Below are positions 1 through 8,421 of a stretch of 34,441 nucleotides of DNA, in pieces. The position numbers and the translations under genes are program-made. Each line of letters starts with the position of its first letter. The first letter of the stretch is position 1. The notes beneath the pieces are model-generated. The model had not been told where the DNA came from. It made no database searches and was given only the letters and a program-made list of their open reading frames with translations. This DNA comes from Pavlovales sp. CCMP2436. Lineage: Eukaryota; Haptophyta; Pavlovophyceae; Pavlovales. Location: the NCBI GenBank assembly GCA_026770615.1, contig MU631537.1, forward strand, positions 44,540 through 78,980, given 5' to 3'.

Positions 1-693
1 GTCACTCGCGGGCAGCGCACAGTCAGATAGATAGTCAGCGATGAGCAGCGCGAAGTTCCCGTCCACCCATTGCTGAGTGCGGAGCGCGATAACGCGGGCG
101 TGATTTGTTTGCGAGTCGGGCGGGAGGCGCGTGAAAAGGACCGGTAAGATTTGCAGAGCTTTGAGCGCGCGGTCGCGGTTGAGGTCGTCTGATGCTGTAC
201 GCGAGTTCTCGATCTGCTCGATGCAGTCGACGACGGCAATGGCGATCAGCTCCTGCTGAGCCTACGGGATATACTTCACTGAGTAGAAAGATGTTGTCTA
301 CATGCGAAGGCGTGATGCTGTCGAAGGGTTGAAACGGGTGAGCGTCTGGCTGCTGGCCTACCAAGGGTGGTGGCGGTGCCTGCCTGATGGCGTCGGCTGG
401 GTCTACTGAGGGGCTTGCGATGGGGGGTAGACCGATGTCATGCATGATATTGCGCGGGCCCGCGGGCATAGTCTGCTGGGGAATGGGGCGCATCGTGAGA
501 GGGTGAAACGGCCCGCGTCTGCGCTCAGGGGAGGGGAGGGCATCAGTGAGGCAAGCAGGGGTTGGGAGACGAGGGCCCTGGTAAAGAGGGTCTGCTGGAC
601 GTTCTCGCGTCCACGCGCGGCACCTAGAGCAAGTCCTGGAGGAACATTCGCCACCCGTGGGAATCGCCGCGCGTCGGGAGTGTCGGCCGCCAT
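1..693 (-). pseudogene. Broken retroelement-like ORF, N-terminal part, running off the left edge
   Basis: A minus-strand reading frame starts at the ATG at 693 and stays open, with two apparent frame changes (near 410 and near 260), to the window edge. The first part is Pro/Ala-rich. The last part (about 260 to 1) reads as a helical segment containing ALKALQILPVLFTRLPP and a VDGNFALLIADYL stretch. That pattern resembles the region preceding reverse transcriptase domains in some protist and oomycete LINE polyproteins, but no RT motif is in view, so this is inference. A 165-bp MITE sits 25 bp upstream of the ATG. It could equally be a decayed host gene. Confidence 0.35.
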
Positions 694-717
694 AGCCGTT
701 TTTTGCTGATATATATA

Positions 718-882
718 CAGGGGATCGCGGGCAATAAGAAACCGTCGTGTTAAGAAACTGAGCCTCGTTTTTTGCCCTTCAACAGTTATTTTAACCAAAA
801 ATTAACAATTTTTGTATGTAATTTGCTAAGAAACTCAGACTCAGCCTCAAAAAGCGCCGTTCTTATTGCCCGCGATCCCCTG
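718..882. mobile_element. MITE, copy 1 (TA target site)
   Basis: A 165-bp non-coding element with near-perfect terminal inverted repeats starting CAGGGGATCGCGGGCAATAA and ending with its complement, plus further complementary subterminal stretches (AAGAAACTGAGCCTC and its partner). It is flanked by TA on both sides within a short TATATA run. A second copy at 1720-1885 confirms mobility. Size, TIRs and TA duplication fit a Tc1/mariner-type MITE; no transposase is encoded. Confidence 0.8.
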
Positions 883-890
883 TATATATC

Positions 891-1029
891 GAGGATGAAG
901 AGAGTGAAGAAATCGAGCCTCATGTAGCGAGGTACCGAATTAAAAATAGCCTCAATTCTTTTTGCGTTTTCTTACATTTTAAAGACGGGATTGGGGGGGC
1001 GGCGGTTTTGTGCTGTAGTATTTAATTAG
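891..1029. other. Intergenic stretch
   Basis: AT-leaning sequence between MITE copy 1 and the inverted composite element. I see no gene, RNA or repeat of note. Confidence 0.5.
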
Positions 1030-1690
1030 CACAACATTCAGAATAGTCAGACGCCAGCTTGAATCCCTGTCAGTAATTTATTTAGTCCCTAACCCTTGTA
1101 CAAGCCTTACCCCTCTTGCCCATGCCCTAGTCCTCGCTTTGTCCCTAGCTCTACCGGTCCTTCATAAAAGCCACTGGACTCGAGGGGTATTGGGCACGTG
1201 GGTTGGCACTGGCCATGCATTGCCAATAATATTATTAGTGGCTCCGCATTGTTCAACAGGTGGTGCTCACTCACTGACTTGGTCGACGTCAGACATTAGT
1301 CCTGGTAGCAGGGATAGGGGTAGAAGGCATTGCCAATATATTGCCATACACATTACCAGCGAAGCGTTTTTGCCATATTTATTGCCAAACACCTAGATGG
1401 ACGTGAGGGGACGTGAGCGTTGTGTGTGTATTAGTGTGTAGGTGGGTGAGGGTGGGGTGGGGGGGGGAGCCTATCCATGGTATCTGCTACGCGTACGAGT
1501 TCGTCAACAACCTTACCTCTCCACCACCCCTGCTGGCTGCTGCCAGGACTACTGTAGCCTGACGTCAACCAAGTCAGTGAGTAAACACCACCTGTTAAAC
1601 CATACTAAGCCGCGGCCGCTAATAATATATTACTGATAAGGATTCAAGCTGGCGTCCGACTGTCCTAAAAGTTATGCTGGTCTGAGCGCT
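1030..1690. repeat. Composite inverted-repeat element built from retroelement tails
   Basis: Outer arms are family B tail sequence in opposite orientation (1030-1074 plus strand and about 1632-1675 minus strand). Inner arms are another repeat, called family C here, also opposed (about 1232-1315 and 1530-1620). The C arms share the motif ACTTGGTCGACGTCAGAC or close variants. A further C-like copy lies inside the viral block at 16118-16210. The unpaired centre (1330-1500) includes a GT-rich and G-rich stretch. Either two repeats inserted head to head or this is a large hairpin-type transposon. Confidence 0.55.
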
Positions 1691-1992
1691 GCGTCGCCCA
1701 TTGCCTGCTGCGTGCCATACAGGAGATCGCGGGCAATAAGAAACGTCGTGTTAAGAAATTGAGCCTCGTTTTTTAGCCCTTCAATAGTAATTCTAACCAA
1801 AATTTAACCATTGTTTATATGTAATTTGCTAAGAAACTCAGCCTCAACCTCAAAACCCGACGTTCTTACTGCCAGCGATCCCCTGTAGTCGGCTGCGCTG
1901 GCTTGGGCGCCACCGCGCGTGCCGATGGATCTCCGGTATTGTGCCCGGGCAAGGGCGGTCAAGGAGATGATCTGCTGGTTGCTGTTTGTCGT
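1632..1992 (-). mobile_element. 5'-truncated retroelement tail, family B, with nested MITE
   Basis: Minus-strand copy of the same sequence found at 23845-24257. It encodes the C-terminal stretch NSNQQIISLTALARAQYRR, then RSIGTRGGAQASA (interrupted downstream by the MITE), followed by a 3' UTR ending at TACTGATA on the plus strand. It is bounded by the 9-bp direct repeat TAATATATT (1623-1631 and 1993-2001), the signature of target-primed reverse transcription. All copies share this 3' end and differ in 5' length, as for a LINE or LINE-mobilised SINE. Confidence 0.7.
1720..1885. mobile_element. MITE, copy 2, nested in a family B retroelement tail
   Basis: A 166-bp copy of the 718-882 element with the same inverted termini. 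Intact family B copies read GTGCCTTAGTCGG at this point; here the sequence is interrupted exactly at the TA, which is duplicated (1718-1719 and 1886-1887). This proves a TA target-site duplication and that the MITE arrived after the retroelement. Confidence 0.85.
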
Positions 1993-2230
1993 TAATATAT
2001 TTGCCTGACTATTACCGGCTGAGAGCTCGTCCGCCGCGGTCCCGGCGAAGGCGTGCTCCTGCGCCTTTATAAACGCCCGCAGCGTCCTGATCTGCCGCGC
2101 GCCCCGGCGGTTGAGTGCGAGCTGCACGCGCTGCTCCTCGAGCTCGGAGTCTCTGACCCGCCCTCAATGATCGACCACGCAGACGATCACGCCCCACCTC
2201 GACGCCTGCGCCTCGCGCACGGTGCGCAGG

Positions 2231-2275
2231 ATTTTTTTTTTTTTTTGCCGCCGCCGCCGCCGCCGCCGCCGCCAG
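2231..2275. repeat. Poly-T tract and (GCC)n microsatellite
   Basis: A run of about 14 T is followed by roughly nine GCC units. On the minus strand it would encode a poly-Ala/poly-Lys stretch in the candidate BTB downstream exon; several overlapping spurious frames arise from it. Confidence 0.9.
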
Positions 2276-2591
2276 CTGCTCCAGCGACTCGCGCAGGATC
2301 ACCATGAATGTTCGCGTATCGCGCAGCCGCGTATGCGTGCACAGCGAAGTGGCGCGCGCGGCGGCGGTGAGCTTGCAGATTGCGTCGCACACCTCCTCGG
2401 GCAGCTCGGCGAAGTGCTCGACGCTGATGCTGGGGAAGTGGCGCGCGCGCGCAAACACACACACACACACATCAGCTCGATGCACTTGCCGTGCACACAC
2501 ACACATCAGACTCAGCGTGTTGCAACGCTCTCCGGACACCCAGCGACATAACAGCCGACGTTAGGGTAAACATGCATATATATATTAATTC

Positions 2592-2740
2592 AGAACAGCA
2601 CAACTTCCAGGACAACCAGACGCCAGCTTGAATCCCTAGCAGTAGCATTATTTATAAATACTACTGATTGGGATTCAAGCAAGGGAATTCAAGCTGGCAT
2701 CTGACTGTCCGCTGAAAGCTGTGCTGATCTGAGTGCTGCA
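2592..2740. repeat. Hairpin-forming family B fragment
   Basis: Two opposed copies of the family B tail core (CAGACGCCAGCTTGAATCCC and its complement) sit on either side of a short AT-rich centre, giving an imperfect palindrome of about 150 bp. It lies in the proposed intron of the BTB gene. Confidence 0.6.
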
Positions 2741-2799
2741 TAATGTGTACAGTACAGAAAGAGAGAGCAGAGTAAATATACATATACTATTATTATTTT

Positions 2800-2812
2800 A
2801 CACACACTCACA

Positions 2813-2843
<31 letters not shown>

Positions 2844-2863
2844 GCGCACGCACGCACACACAC
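2800..2863. repeat. (CA)n/(CG)n microsatellite at an exon boundary
   Basis: Alternating CA then CG dinucleotides. On the minus strand it reads GTGTGTGTGCGTGC directly after the exon end CAG. Smaller CA tracts occur at 2453-2472, 2490-2503 and 33130-33165. Confidence 0.9.
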
Positions 2864-3754
2864 CTGAAGCTGGGCAGAGCGTAGTCCGACGGCGGCCAAG
2901 AAAAGCGACGGCGCATTAGTATCATCTACACCCTCGAGAATGAGCTCAATGGCGCGACTCCGCAACGGCTCGAGGTAGAGTTGTCCGCGAGGTGCGCAGA
3001 GGGAATTACAAGCTCTGCAGTGAGCAGCTCGCGCGCGTTCGTCAACGTGCCCAGCGTATAGGAAGGCGGAGAGGGCAGACATCGCCTCATGCGTCGCCTC
3101 GTCGCAGCTGAGCGCCACCTCGCTGCCGCGGCCGCTACGCTCGGAGTGCGCGAAGGCGCCGCGGAACCAGTCCGAGCGAGAAGCGAGCACTCAACTCTTC
3201 ACGCCCCACCAGGCGTGCCCATCAGGCATGCGCAGCACCGCGTCGCAACCACTGCGACCCCCGCGCGCGGCCTCGGCGGCGAGCGCCAGCAGGTGTGCCC
3301 GCAGCTCGACGGCCGCTTCACTCGCGCTCGCGTCGCACTTGTCGGCGTCGCACCCGTACAGCCGCCGCACGCGCGCGCTCGCAGTGAGTGCGTCCTCGTC
3401 CCATGGGACAACGAGCCTACCCTGCTCGCTCGTCATACGAACCGTTTGCAGACAGGCGTGCGGCCAACGCTGCGTCACGCGAGAGGATCGTACGATGGGC
3501 GACGATGGGCGCGCCGTCGTCGCGCAGCACGAGCTGTACGTCGGCGAATGGGCTCTCCGCATCACGGAGCATTCCCGCGAGGCTCGCGCCGACCGGCGGG
3601 GGCGGGCGCACCGGCGGCTCCGCGCGCACGTCAGTGACCCCGCCGACGGGGGGAAGGAGTGAGCAGCTTCTGCCAGGTGAGCTGCTTCATTGACGGTCAG
3701 GTCCGCGGCCCAGCGCGCTGTCAGAGCCTGCGTCCCCGCGTCCATGGGCGAATT

Positions 3755-4400
3755 AACTAACAATAACTAACAAAAACTGACAAATACTAACAAATACTAA
3801 CAAATACTAAAAAATGCTTATAAATGCTTATATATACATGGCATTATGGTACGGAAACCGCACCAATCGCATATTTATATAATCTCTTCCCATTATGTTG
3901 TGGTTATTCGACGATTTTATGATATTTCGCACGATTCATTAAGTTATTGTAAGTTAATTCAGTACTCAGGTAAACATTGATAAGATGCTTTTTTACCCTA
4001 TTATACACGACAGATTGACGTAAGAACCTATACATAGGCGCCCGTGCCGAAGGCACTAATCATGTACTATTTAATGCTGATAAATGCTGATAAATGCTGA
4101 TAAATGCTGATAAATACTGATAATCTGCATTTAAACCTTTTGATGTACGGCAGAGTGACGTATGAATCTATGTATAGGCCGCATCGTGTCGCTAGACACT
4201 TAGAAGATACTGATAAACATTGATAATCTACATGTAAAACTTTTGATGTACGGCAGAGTGACGTATGGATCTATGTATAGGCCGCACCCGTGTCGAAGAC
4301 ACTTAGAAGATATTGATAAACATTGATAAATTCTGATAAACACTTATATACTCACGACAGTATGGTATGGCTTCGTCAATGGTCGCCGATGCTTAACGGG
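3755..4400. repeat. Left terminal inverted repeat
   Basis: About 646 bp that match the complement of 26099-26967 along their length. From outside in: short direct repeats of ACTAACAAAT type (3755-3810); a unique stretch with GGTACGGAAACCGCACC; a hairpin module (unit a, 4007-4060); an array of TGATAAATGC units (4075-4125); and two copies of a second module (units b and c, about 4143-4208 and 4247-4312). The inner boundary is at TCTATCGGGA. The right TIR has only one b/c-type unit, so the left has a duplication of about 105 bp or the right a loss. Confidence 0.9.
4007..4312. repeat. Three hairpin modules in the left TIR
   Basis: Each unit has the order: motif CGRCAGAKTGACGTA, a CTAT-2nt-ATAG mini-palindrome, a GC-rich spacer, then a 5-bp stem hairpin. 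Hairpins: GTGCCGAAGGCAC (4044-4056), GTGTCGCTAGACAC (4186-4199) and GTGTCGAAGACAC (4290-4302). Stems GTGCC/GGCAC and GTGTC/GACAC differ by a paired C-G to T-A change, and the mini-palindrome loop changes from AC to GT. They may be replication, packaging or protein-binding sites. Confidence 0.75.
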
Positions 4401-4419
4401 TCTATCGGGAAAATATCAG

Positions 4420-4560
4420 GATGGGGAGGTTATAAAGATAATGGGGAGGTTGTGGGGAGGTTGGAAATTCAACCTCCCCGTGCTTCTTAACGTATTATTT
4501 TTACTTTTTTAACGTATATTTATAAAAAAATTATCGATAAATATATAATATAATATATCA
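4420..4560. promoter_or_regulatory. G-rich hairpin block, copy 1
   Basis: Three GGGGAGGTT motifs, the last forming a perfect 9-bp stem hairpin (4454-4462 with 4471-4479) around the loop GGAAATTC. It is followed by CTTCTTAACGTATTATTTTT and AT-rich sequence up to an ATG at 4562 that itself begins GGGGAGGTTGGGGAG. A second copy lies at 11953-12100. The role is unknown: promoter, terminator, G-quadruplex or replication element are all possible. Confidence 0.6.
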
Positions 4561-4561
4561 A

Positions 4562-5118
4562 ATGGGGAGGTTGGGGAGCACAACTAAACCACTCGCTAGT
4601 ATGACAATCGAAGAACGTCGCGCATATAAGCTTGATTACTATAATCGTAACAAAGAAAAGGTACAAAAAGCGAGAATAACCGCCTCATTTCTTAATTCTG
4701 GTAAACGAAACGTTAAAGCATCAACACTTGAAAAATATAATTTCGAAGCAAATGATAAAAATGAGATAGTCTTAGAAAGAAAACAGAAAATTGTTTACAA
4801 TAAATCTGAGATCGAAGCATCCGATAATACAAATATAGTTAATATCGTCGTAAAAAAGAATGTACCTATCGAAAATTATAACGCGTCAAATACTGACCTA
4901 AATGGTTCAGAAATTAAAAACTATGTGGCTACTGTATTGAAATTCTCGCCATAAAAAGAAGGATCTGATCAAACTTTAATGGAAAACAGATTCGACAAGA
5001 GCAAAATTTCTTGGAAGGATTCTAAAATTAAGGAGATTGTTTGGACCATTAAAAAGTCGCATGTCTCAGAATACATACGAAGAATTAGACGCAATATTCA
5101 AAACCCAAAACCGCCATC
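4562..5118 (+). pseudogene. Basic Tyr/Lys-rich viral protein, broken
   Basis: An AT-rich ORF reads 130 codons from 4562 (a better start may be MTIEERRAYKLDYYNRNKEK slightly downstream), stops at a TAA (4952-4954), then stays open in the same frame as GSDQTLMENRFDKSKISWKD. A frame change near 5045 leads to SQNTYEELDAIFKTQNR, where a GC-rich retroelement copy interrupts it. The RRxYKxxYYxxNKEK pattern recurs in the 9288-9554 protein and is common in small basic proteins of large DNA viruses and PLVs. Function unknown. Confidence 0.5.
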
Positions 5119-5124
5119 AAGTGG

Positions 5125-5487
5125 ACTCGCTCGCGCTCGACGTCTCGGCTCCTTCGGCTCCTTCTTCAACCAGTCCTTCCAACGCGCCCCCGCGCTGCGG
5201 CCAGAGCCCTGCACGCGCACATGAGTTCTCGACATTCAAAACCACCTCGCTTCCCAGCGATATGTCACCGCTGGGATCACCAATGGACTCGCTTGCTCGC
5301 GCACTGTCGGGCGGCCCCGCATTGCGCAGCGACTCCAGCGCTTTGTTTTCGGCTTCCTCATCATCCACCACTTCTACCAGCTCCCCACTTCGGCGTAGCG
5401 CGTAGGAGCCTGCGTCAGAGCGCTTAGATCAGCCTGACTTGAACTTGAAACGTACCGCCAGCCCGAACCCCCCTACATTAATATAAA
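5125..5487 (+). mobile_element. 5'-truncated retroelement tail, family A
   Basis: A GC-rich 363-bp segment inside AT-rich viral DNA, flanked by the direct repeat AAGTGG (5119-5124 and 5488-5493). Its 3' part, from CTGTCGGGCGGCCCCGC to CCCCCCTACATTAATATA, recurs at 26496-26677. The plus-strand frame is Ser/Pro-rich (DSLARALSGGPALRSDSSAL) and ends SSPLRRSA at a TAG (5403-5405), then a 3' UTR. Family A and B tails differ in sequence, so at least two retroelements were active. Confidence 0.75.
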
Positions 5488-5627
5488 AAGTGGGATGGTA
5501 TTGCTACAATTCAACAACGTACAAAATCGTCGTTTACGTTGTTTTACTCGTTCGATGTCATTAAAAGCGAAGTGTTGAAATATATGGCAGAAAATCTTAT
5601 GAAAATCTGCTCATGATGTTATATAAT
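5488..5627 (+). pseudogene. Remnant of viral coding sequence between two retroelement tails
   Basis: AT-rich sequence that resumes after the family A insertion. One frame reads WDGIATIQQRTKSSFTLFYS then FDVIKSEVLKYMAENLMKIC and ends at a TGA. It is probably the continuation of the ORF interrupted at 5124, but frames do not join cleanly and the product is not recognised. Confidence 0.35.
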
Positions 5628-5791
5628 CCGGAGATCCATCGGCACGCGCGGTGGCGCCCAAGCCAGCGCAGCCGACTAAGGCACGCAGCAGGCAATGGGC
5701 GACGCAGCGCTCAGACCAGCAAAACATTCAGAACAGTCAGAGGCCAGCTTGAATCCCTATCAGTCAATATAATCCCTATCATAAATATAAT
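5628..5791 (+). mobile_element. 5'-truncated retroelement tail, family B
   Basis: Plus-strand copy from CCGGAGATCCATCGGCACGC to the tail CTTGAATCCCTATCAG, with an extra tail-like CCCTATCATAAATATAAT. Candidate target-site duplication ATATAAT (about 5621-5627 and 5785-5791, or 5767-5773). It marks the junction between the AT-rich viral backbone and the compositionally different segment that follows. Confidence 0.65.
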
Positions 5792-5874
5792 GAGGTTATC
5801 GGTCGTGATGATTTTCAGCTTACGATGGCATTGAAGCCGTCTCAAAGGGAGCCCGGATAAGCGCCAATTTCAAC

Positions 5875-7150
5875 ATGCTCAAATCAAAGAAGGACTCGGT
5901 GCAGCTGGTGACGATGAACAAGCGTGCACTAAAATGGGGCGACGACAAATCGTTTGCACACAACAGCGGGCGGTATCTTTCACTCGGGCATTATCTCTCA
6001 CCAAGTTTCAAGCAGGTTCAAAAGGCGATCCGACCACCACCAACCCGTGTGTACGCACCAAACGCGGTCACTCTTTCGGTTTCTGGTGGAGAGACGCAAT
6101 TTTACAGGGAGGTCGTGAGTGGCAAGGCGTCGGGTGCATGGCTTCCAACAAACCCTAAATTCTTAAGTGAATACGATGAAAAATACTGGGAGAAAGTCGA
6201 AGGCGCACCGGAGACTCTGTTCGAGGTCTTCAAAGAACGCGGAAATGTTAGATCGGTCCTGATCGATAATTTGTACATTCCAAAATTCCAGGTTTCAAGT
6301 TCAAAGCACTGTAAGTTCGTGGAGCTGCCTTGCGATGACGACGACGACGACGACGACGAGTGGATCCCCGACTGTGACGAAGACGACGAGCAGAAGGATT
6401 ACCACTTTCACGAGATGATAGATACCAGCAGCTGGGTCACAGCGGAAACGCCAGCTGACAAACTTTTACTGGTAAAGCAGTTCACCACATATGGCTCACA
6501 TTGAGGCACTGCGTCGACAAGATTAAAGTGGCCGGCGACGGGAAAAAGGGCAAAGGTGATGACGAAGACGAGGACGAAGACAAGGACGACGGTAGAATCC
6601 GCGTTGGCGGCATTCCGCAAAATTCCGAAAAGCTAAAGACGCTTAACATCGGACTCTTCAGCGTTCGCGATTCGATGGACTTTATGATGGGCGGGCTTGC
6701 TGACCTGATCAAGACGTGTCCCGACAAGTCAAAATTGAGAATCCTCGAAGTCGCACAAAAGCACGCAAATGAAAAATCGCTACCGATCGACCAGGTATTT
6801 GAGCAGCTCAAGCAAAAAGGGGTGTTCCCATACGAGTACAACTGGTTTGAAAATCTCGACGGAGAAATCGACGCCGCCCACTTCCAAACGACCCTCGGCA
6901 AGGTGTACAGCGTCACAACAAGCCACGACAACGTGCAGACGGGTGATTCAACGATCGCCGCCAATCTCGCTGCGAAAAACCTAGCGTGCAAAAACGAGAC
7001 TGAGATGCGCATCAATGAAATGAAGGAGAAGCTGCAAATCCGCACATACCGCGAACTCCACGATCTGTACCTCGCGGTGGACGTTGCTGGCCTCGTCGAT
7101 ACAGTCCGACCGCATCTTGTTTCTCCAAAGCAACCGTCGGCTTGTTCTCA
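5875..7150 (+). pseudogene. Protein-primed DNA polymerase B remnant (exonuclease part), frameshifted
   Basis: Two frames join near 6500. The first (5875-6504, 209 aa) ends in an acidic stretch with eight consecutive Asp (6337-6360 region) and a short Cys/Asp/Glu-rich segment; it is not recognised. The second continues from 6501 and carries VFEQLKQKGVFPYEYNWFEN and then TYRELHDLYLAVDVAGLVD. These match the KGxFPYEY and YxxLYLxxDVxxLxD signatures at the end of the 3'-5' exonuclease domain in polinton/transposon-type family B polymerases (motif recognition, not a search). The palm motifs that should follow are absent; after about 7115 similarity stops. GC content is clearly higher than in neighbouring AT-rich viral genes. 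The enzyme would have replicated a linear protein-primed genome. Confidence 0.5.
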
Positions 7151-7308
7151 TCGTAACCCTCGAGTTCTTGTATGCGGTCGGACCAGTGGGACGACACGCA
7201 GACCCCGTACGAACGCGCAATGCAAATCACGGACCCGCAAGTTCGCGAAAAGATCATTAAACAGACATGTACATTGAGAGACAAACCATGGGAGAACCTG
7301 GATCAAAA

Positions 7309-7476
7309 AGAGTGTGAGTGGCCGAATCGTTCCGTACGAGGACAGTTTTGGTTTTGGTGGAGGAGTGGCGGAGGAGTGGCGTGGTGGACCGTTGATGCAA
7401 AACCGTGGTGGTCGCGTGGTGGCACGGTGGAGTGTGAGTGGTCGAATCGTTCCGTACGAGGACAGTTTTGGTTTCC
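7309..7476. repeat. Direct duplication of a short coding-like segment
   Basis: About 45 bp beginning GAGTGTGAGTGG and running through CGTTCCGTACGAGGACAG occur at 7309-7354 and again about 122 bp later. In one frame both encode SGRIVPYEDSFGF followed by Gly/Arg-rich sequence (7314-7598). GC-rich, G-biased low-complexity DNA follows to 7620. It may be a fragment of a Gly-rich viral protein. Confidence 0.55.
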
Positions 7477-7639
7477 GCAGACGGGCGCAGCGGATCTCGG
7501 GTGTCGGGGGGAGGGGTGGGTCGGAGTCATGGCGGGGCGTGGTGGAGTGCGTGGCGGAGTGCGACGTGGAGTGCGTGTTGGAAAGCGGTCGAGAATGATG
7601 GGAGTCGGAGGGTGTTCGTGAAATCGCCTCGGTAGTTTA

Positions 7640-8066
7640 ATTGACCAGGTTCCCCAAAACGCACGGGTTGCGTGGATGAGTGCGTTGAATAAAAACCTCG
7701 GTAGAAAACAATGAGTGCCTTAAACGCTTCGAGATGAAAGTCCGTCCGCGCATCGGGGTTGTCTTCGATGGCAATGAGGAAATAGCTCCGATAACGTGCA
7801 CGGGATGCGGAGAATAAAAGACCTCGAACGAGATGAACCACCGCAGACGGAAGACCGGTGAGATCAAGGTCACCAACAAATGCGGGATGTGCTACCGCAC
7901 ACAGGCTCGGGTGCGTTCGGTCCAGTTTCGTATAAGCCACAACTCGGATATCGATTTGCAAGACCCCTTGATTTGCTCGACAGGGCTTCTTTACCGCTGG
8001 TGGACGGGGTGAAAAATCATAGAAACTCGGGATAGCGGGAGCGTACTGGTGGTCCGTGTCGTTCAT
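7640..8066 (-). CDS. Unidentified viral ORF, minus strand
   Basis: Open from the ATG at 8066, with the coding-like part running to about 7640 (the frame stays open into G-rich repeats to 7527). It begins MNDTDHQYAPAIPSFYDFS and has a regular hydrophobic pattern in VVHLVRGLLFSASRARYRSY followed by FLIAIEDNPDARTDFHLEAF. No family is recognised. It lies in the intermediate-GC segment with the polymerase remnant and downstream of the small membrane-type gene at 8107-8421 on the same strand. Confidence 0.4.
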
Positions 8067-8106
8067 CGTATCTGTGTGTCTGTACGTTAGATCTTAATTC
8101 GGCGTG

Positions 8107-8421
8107 CTATTTTATTTCAAATGTATTGGTTAGAAGTTTACCGACTGCTCCAGTAGTGCTTGCGACGGATCCAGCGAGCCCGATCGTGTTTACCATCGAC
8201 TTTCCTACACCTACGAGGCCTTAGACGATGGGTATGTTCTTCAAAACAGGTATAGCTTCTGCGAGTCTTAGTGCCTGGTGACCGATATCGGCTACTTGCT
8301 GAGCTGCCTTCCCCGCGCTTGCAAGAAACGTGCTCGTGAAGCGACCGATGCTGCCTATTCCGGCCCCGGCAGTGCGTCCGATGTGCTTTGCTCCCTGCGA
8401 TAGACGTCCGAACAGTCCCAT
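8107..8421 (-). pseudogene. Small Gly/Ala-rich membrane-active virion-type protein with one internal stop
   Basis: From the ATG at 8421 (upstream in-frame ATG at 8445) the frame reads MGLFGRLSQGAKHIGRTAGA and continues with amphipathic and hydrophobic stretches (ASAGKAAQQVADIGHQALRL). A TAA at 8221-8223 (codon 67) interrupts it, but the frame continues as GLVGVGKSMVNTIGLAGS to a TAG at 8107-8109, giving about 104 codons. Such short, basic, Gly/Ala-rich proteins in DJR viruses are often virion membrane or core components; this assignment is inference. Confidence 0.5.

Larger units (their letters stand above)
2165..3640 (-). pseudogene. BTB/POZ-domain gene (multi-exon or decayed)
   Basis: Minus strand. 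Around 3590-3420 lies a BTB start (FADVQLVLRDDGAPIVAHR). After a frame change near 3420-3450 the reading continues to a second BTB core (SGCDAVLRMPDGHAW, 3240-3190). An in-frame TGA follows near 3190, then LASRSDWFRGAFAHSERS and a helix-rich tail ending in SAQLQ. BTB domains mediate dimerisation and often cullin-3 binding. The segment ends at CAG|GTGTGTG (2864/2863), a good splice donor opening into a CA/GT microsatellite. A BACK-like piece (SVEHFAELPEEVCDAICKL, about 2429 down) looks like a downstream exon. The stop and frame change mean either further small introns or a pseudogene. Confidence 0.5.

Noticed and set aside
2187..2564. Several overlapping ORFs on both strands with poly-Cys/Val, His/Thr, Lys or Ala runs
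   Set aside because: They arise from CA/GT, GCC and poly-T microsatellites; only one minus-strand frame has BACK-like character.
3740..3760. Target-site duplication of the whole element
   Set aside because: No direct repeat of 4-8 bp was found outside the matched TIR ends; GGGCG on the left and CGCCC on the right are inverted, not direct.
3755..4400. TGATAAATGC and ACTAACAAAT arrays as a CRISPR array
   Set aside because: Units are about 10 bp, directly abutting with no unique spacers, and lie within a eukaryotic viral TIR.
5117..5371. Minus-strand 84-aa acidic ORF in the family A insertion
   Set aside because: Antisense to the retroelement tail orientation given by its target-site duplication and conserved 3' end; the composition is a mirror of the Ser/Pro-rich plus frame.
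6408..7045. Minus-strand ORFs opposite the polymerase remnant
   Set aside because: Hydrophobic/Ser-rich shadows of the acidic and Lys-rich plus-strand frame.
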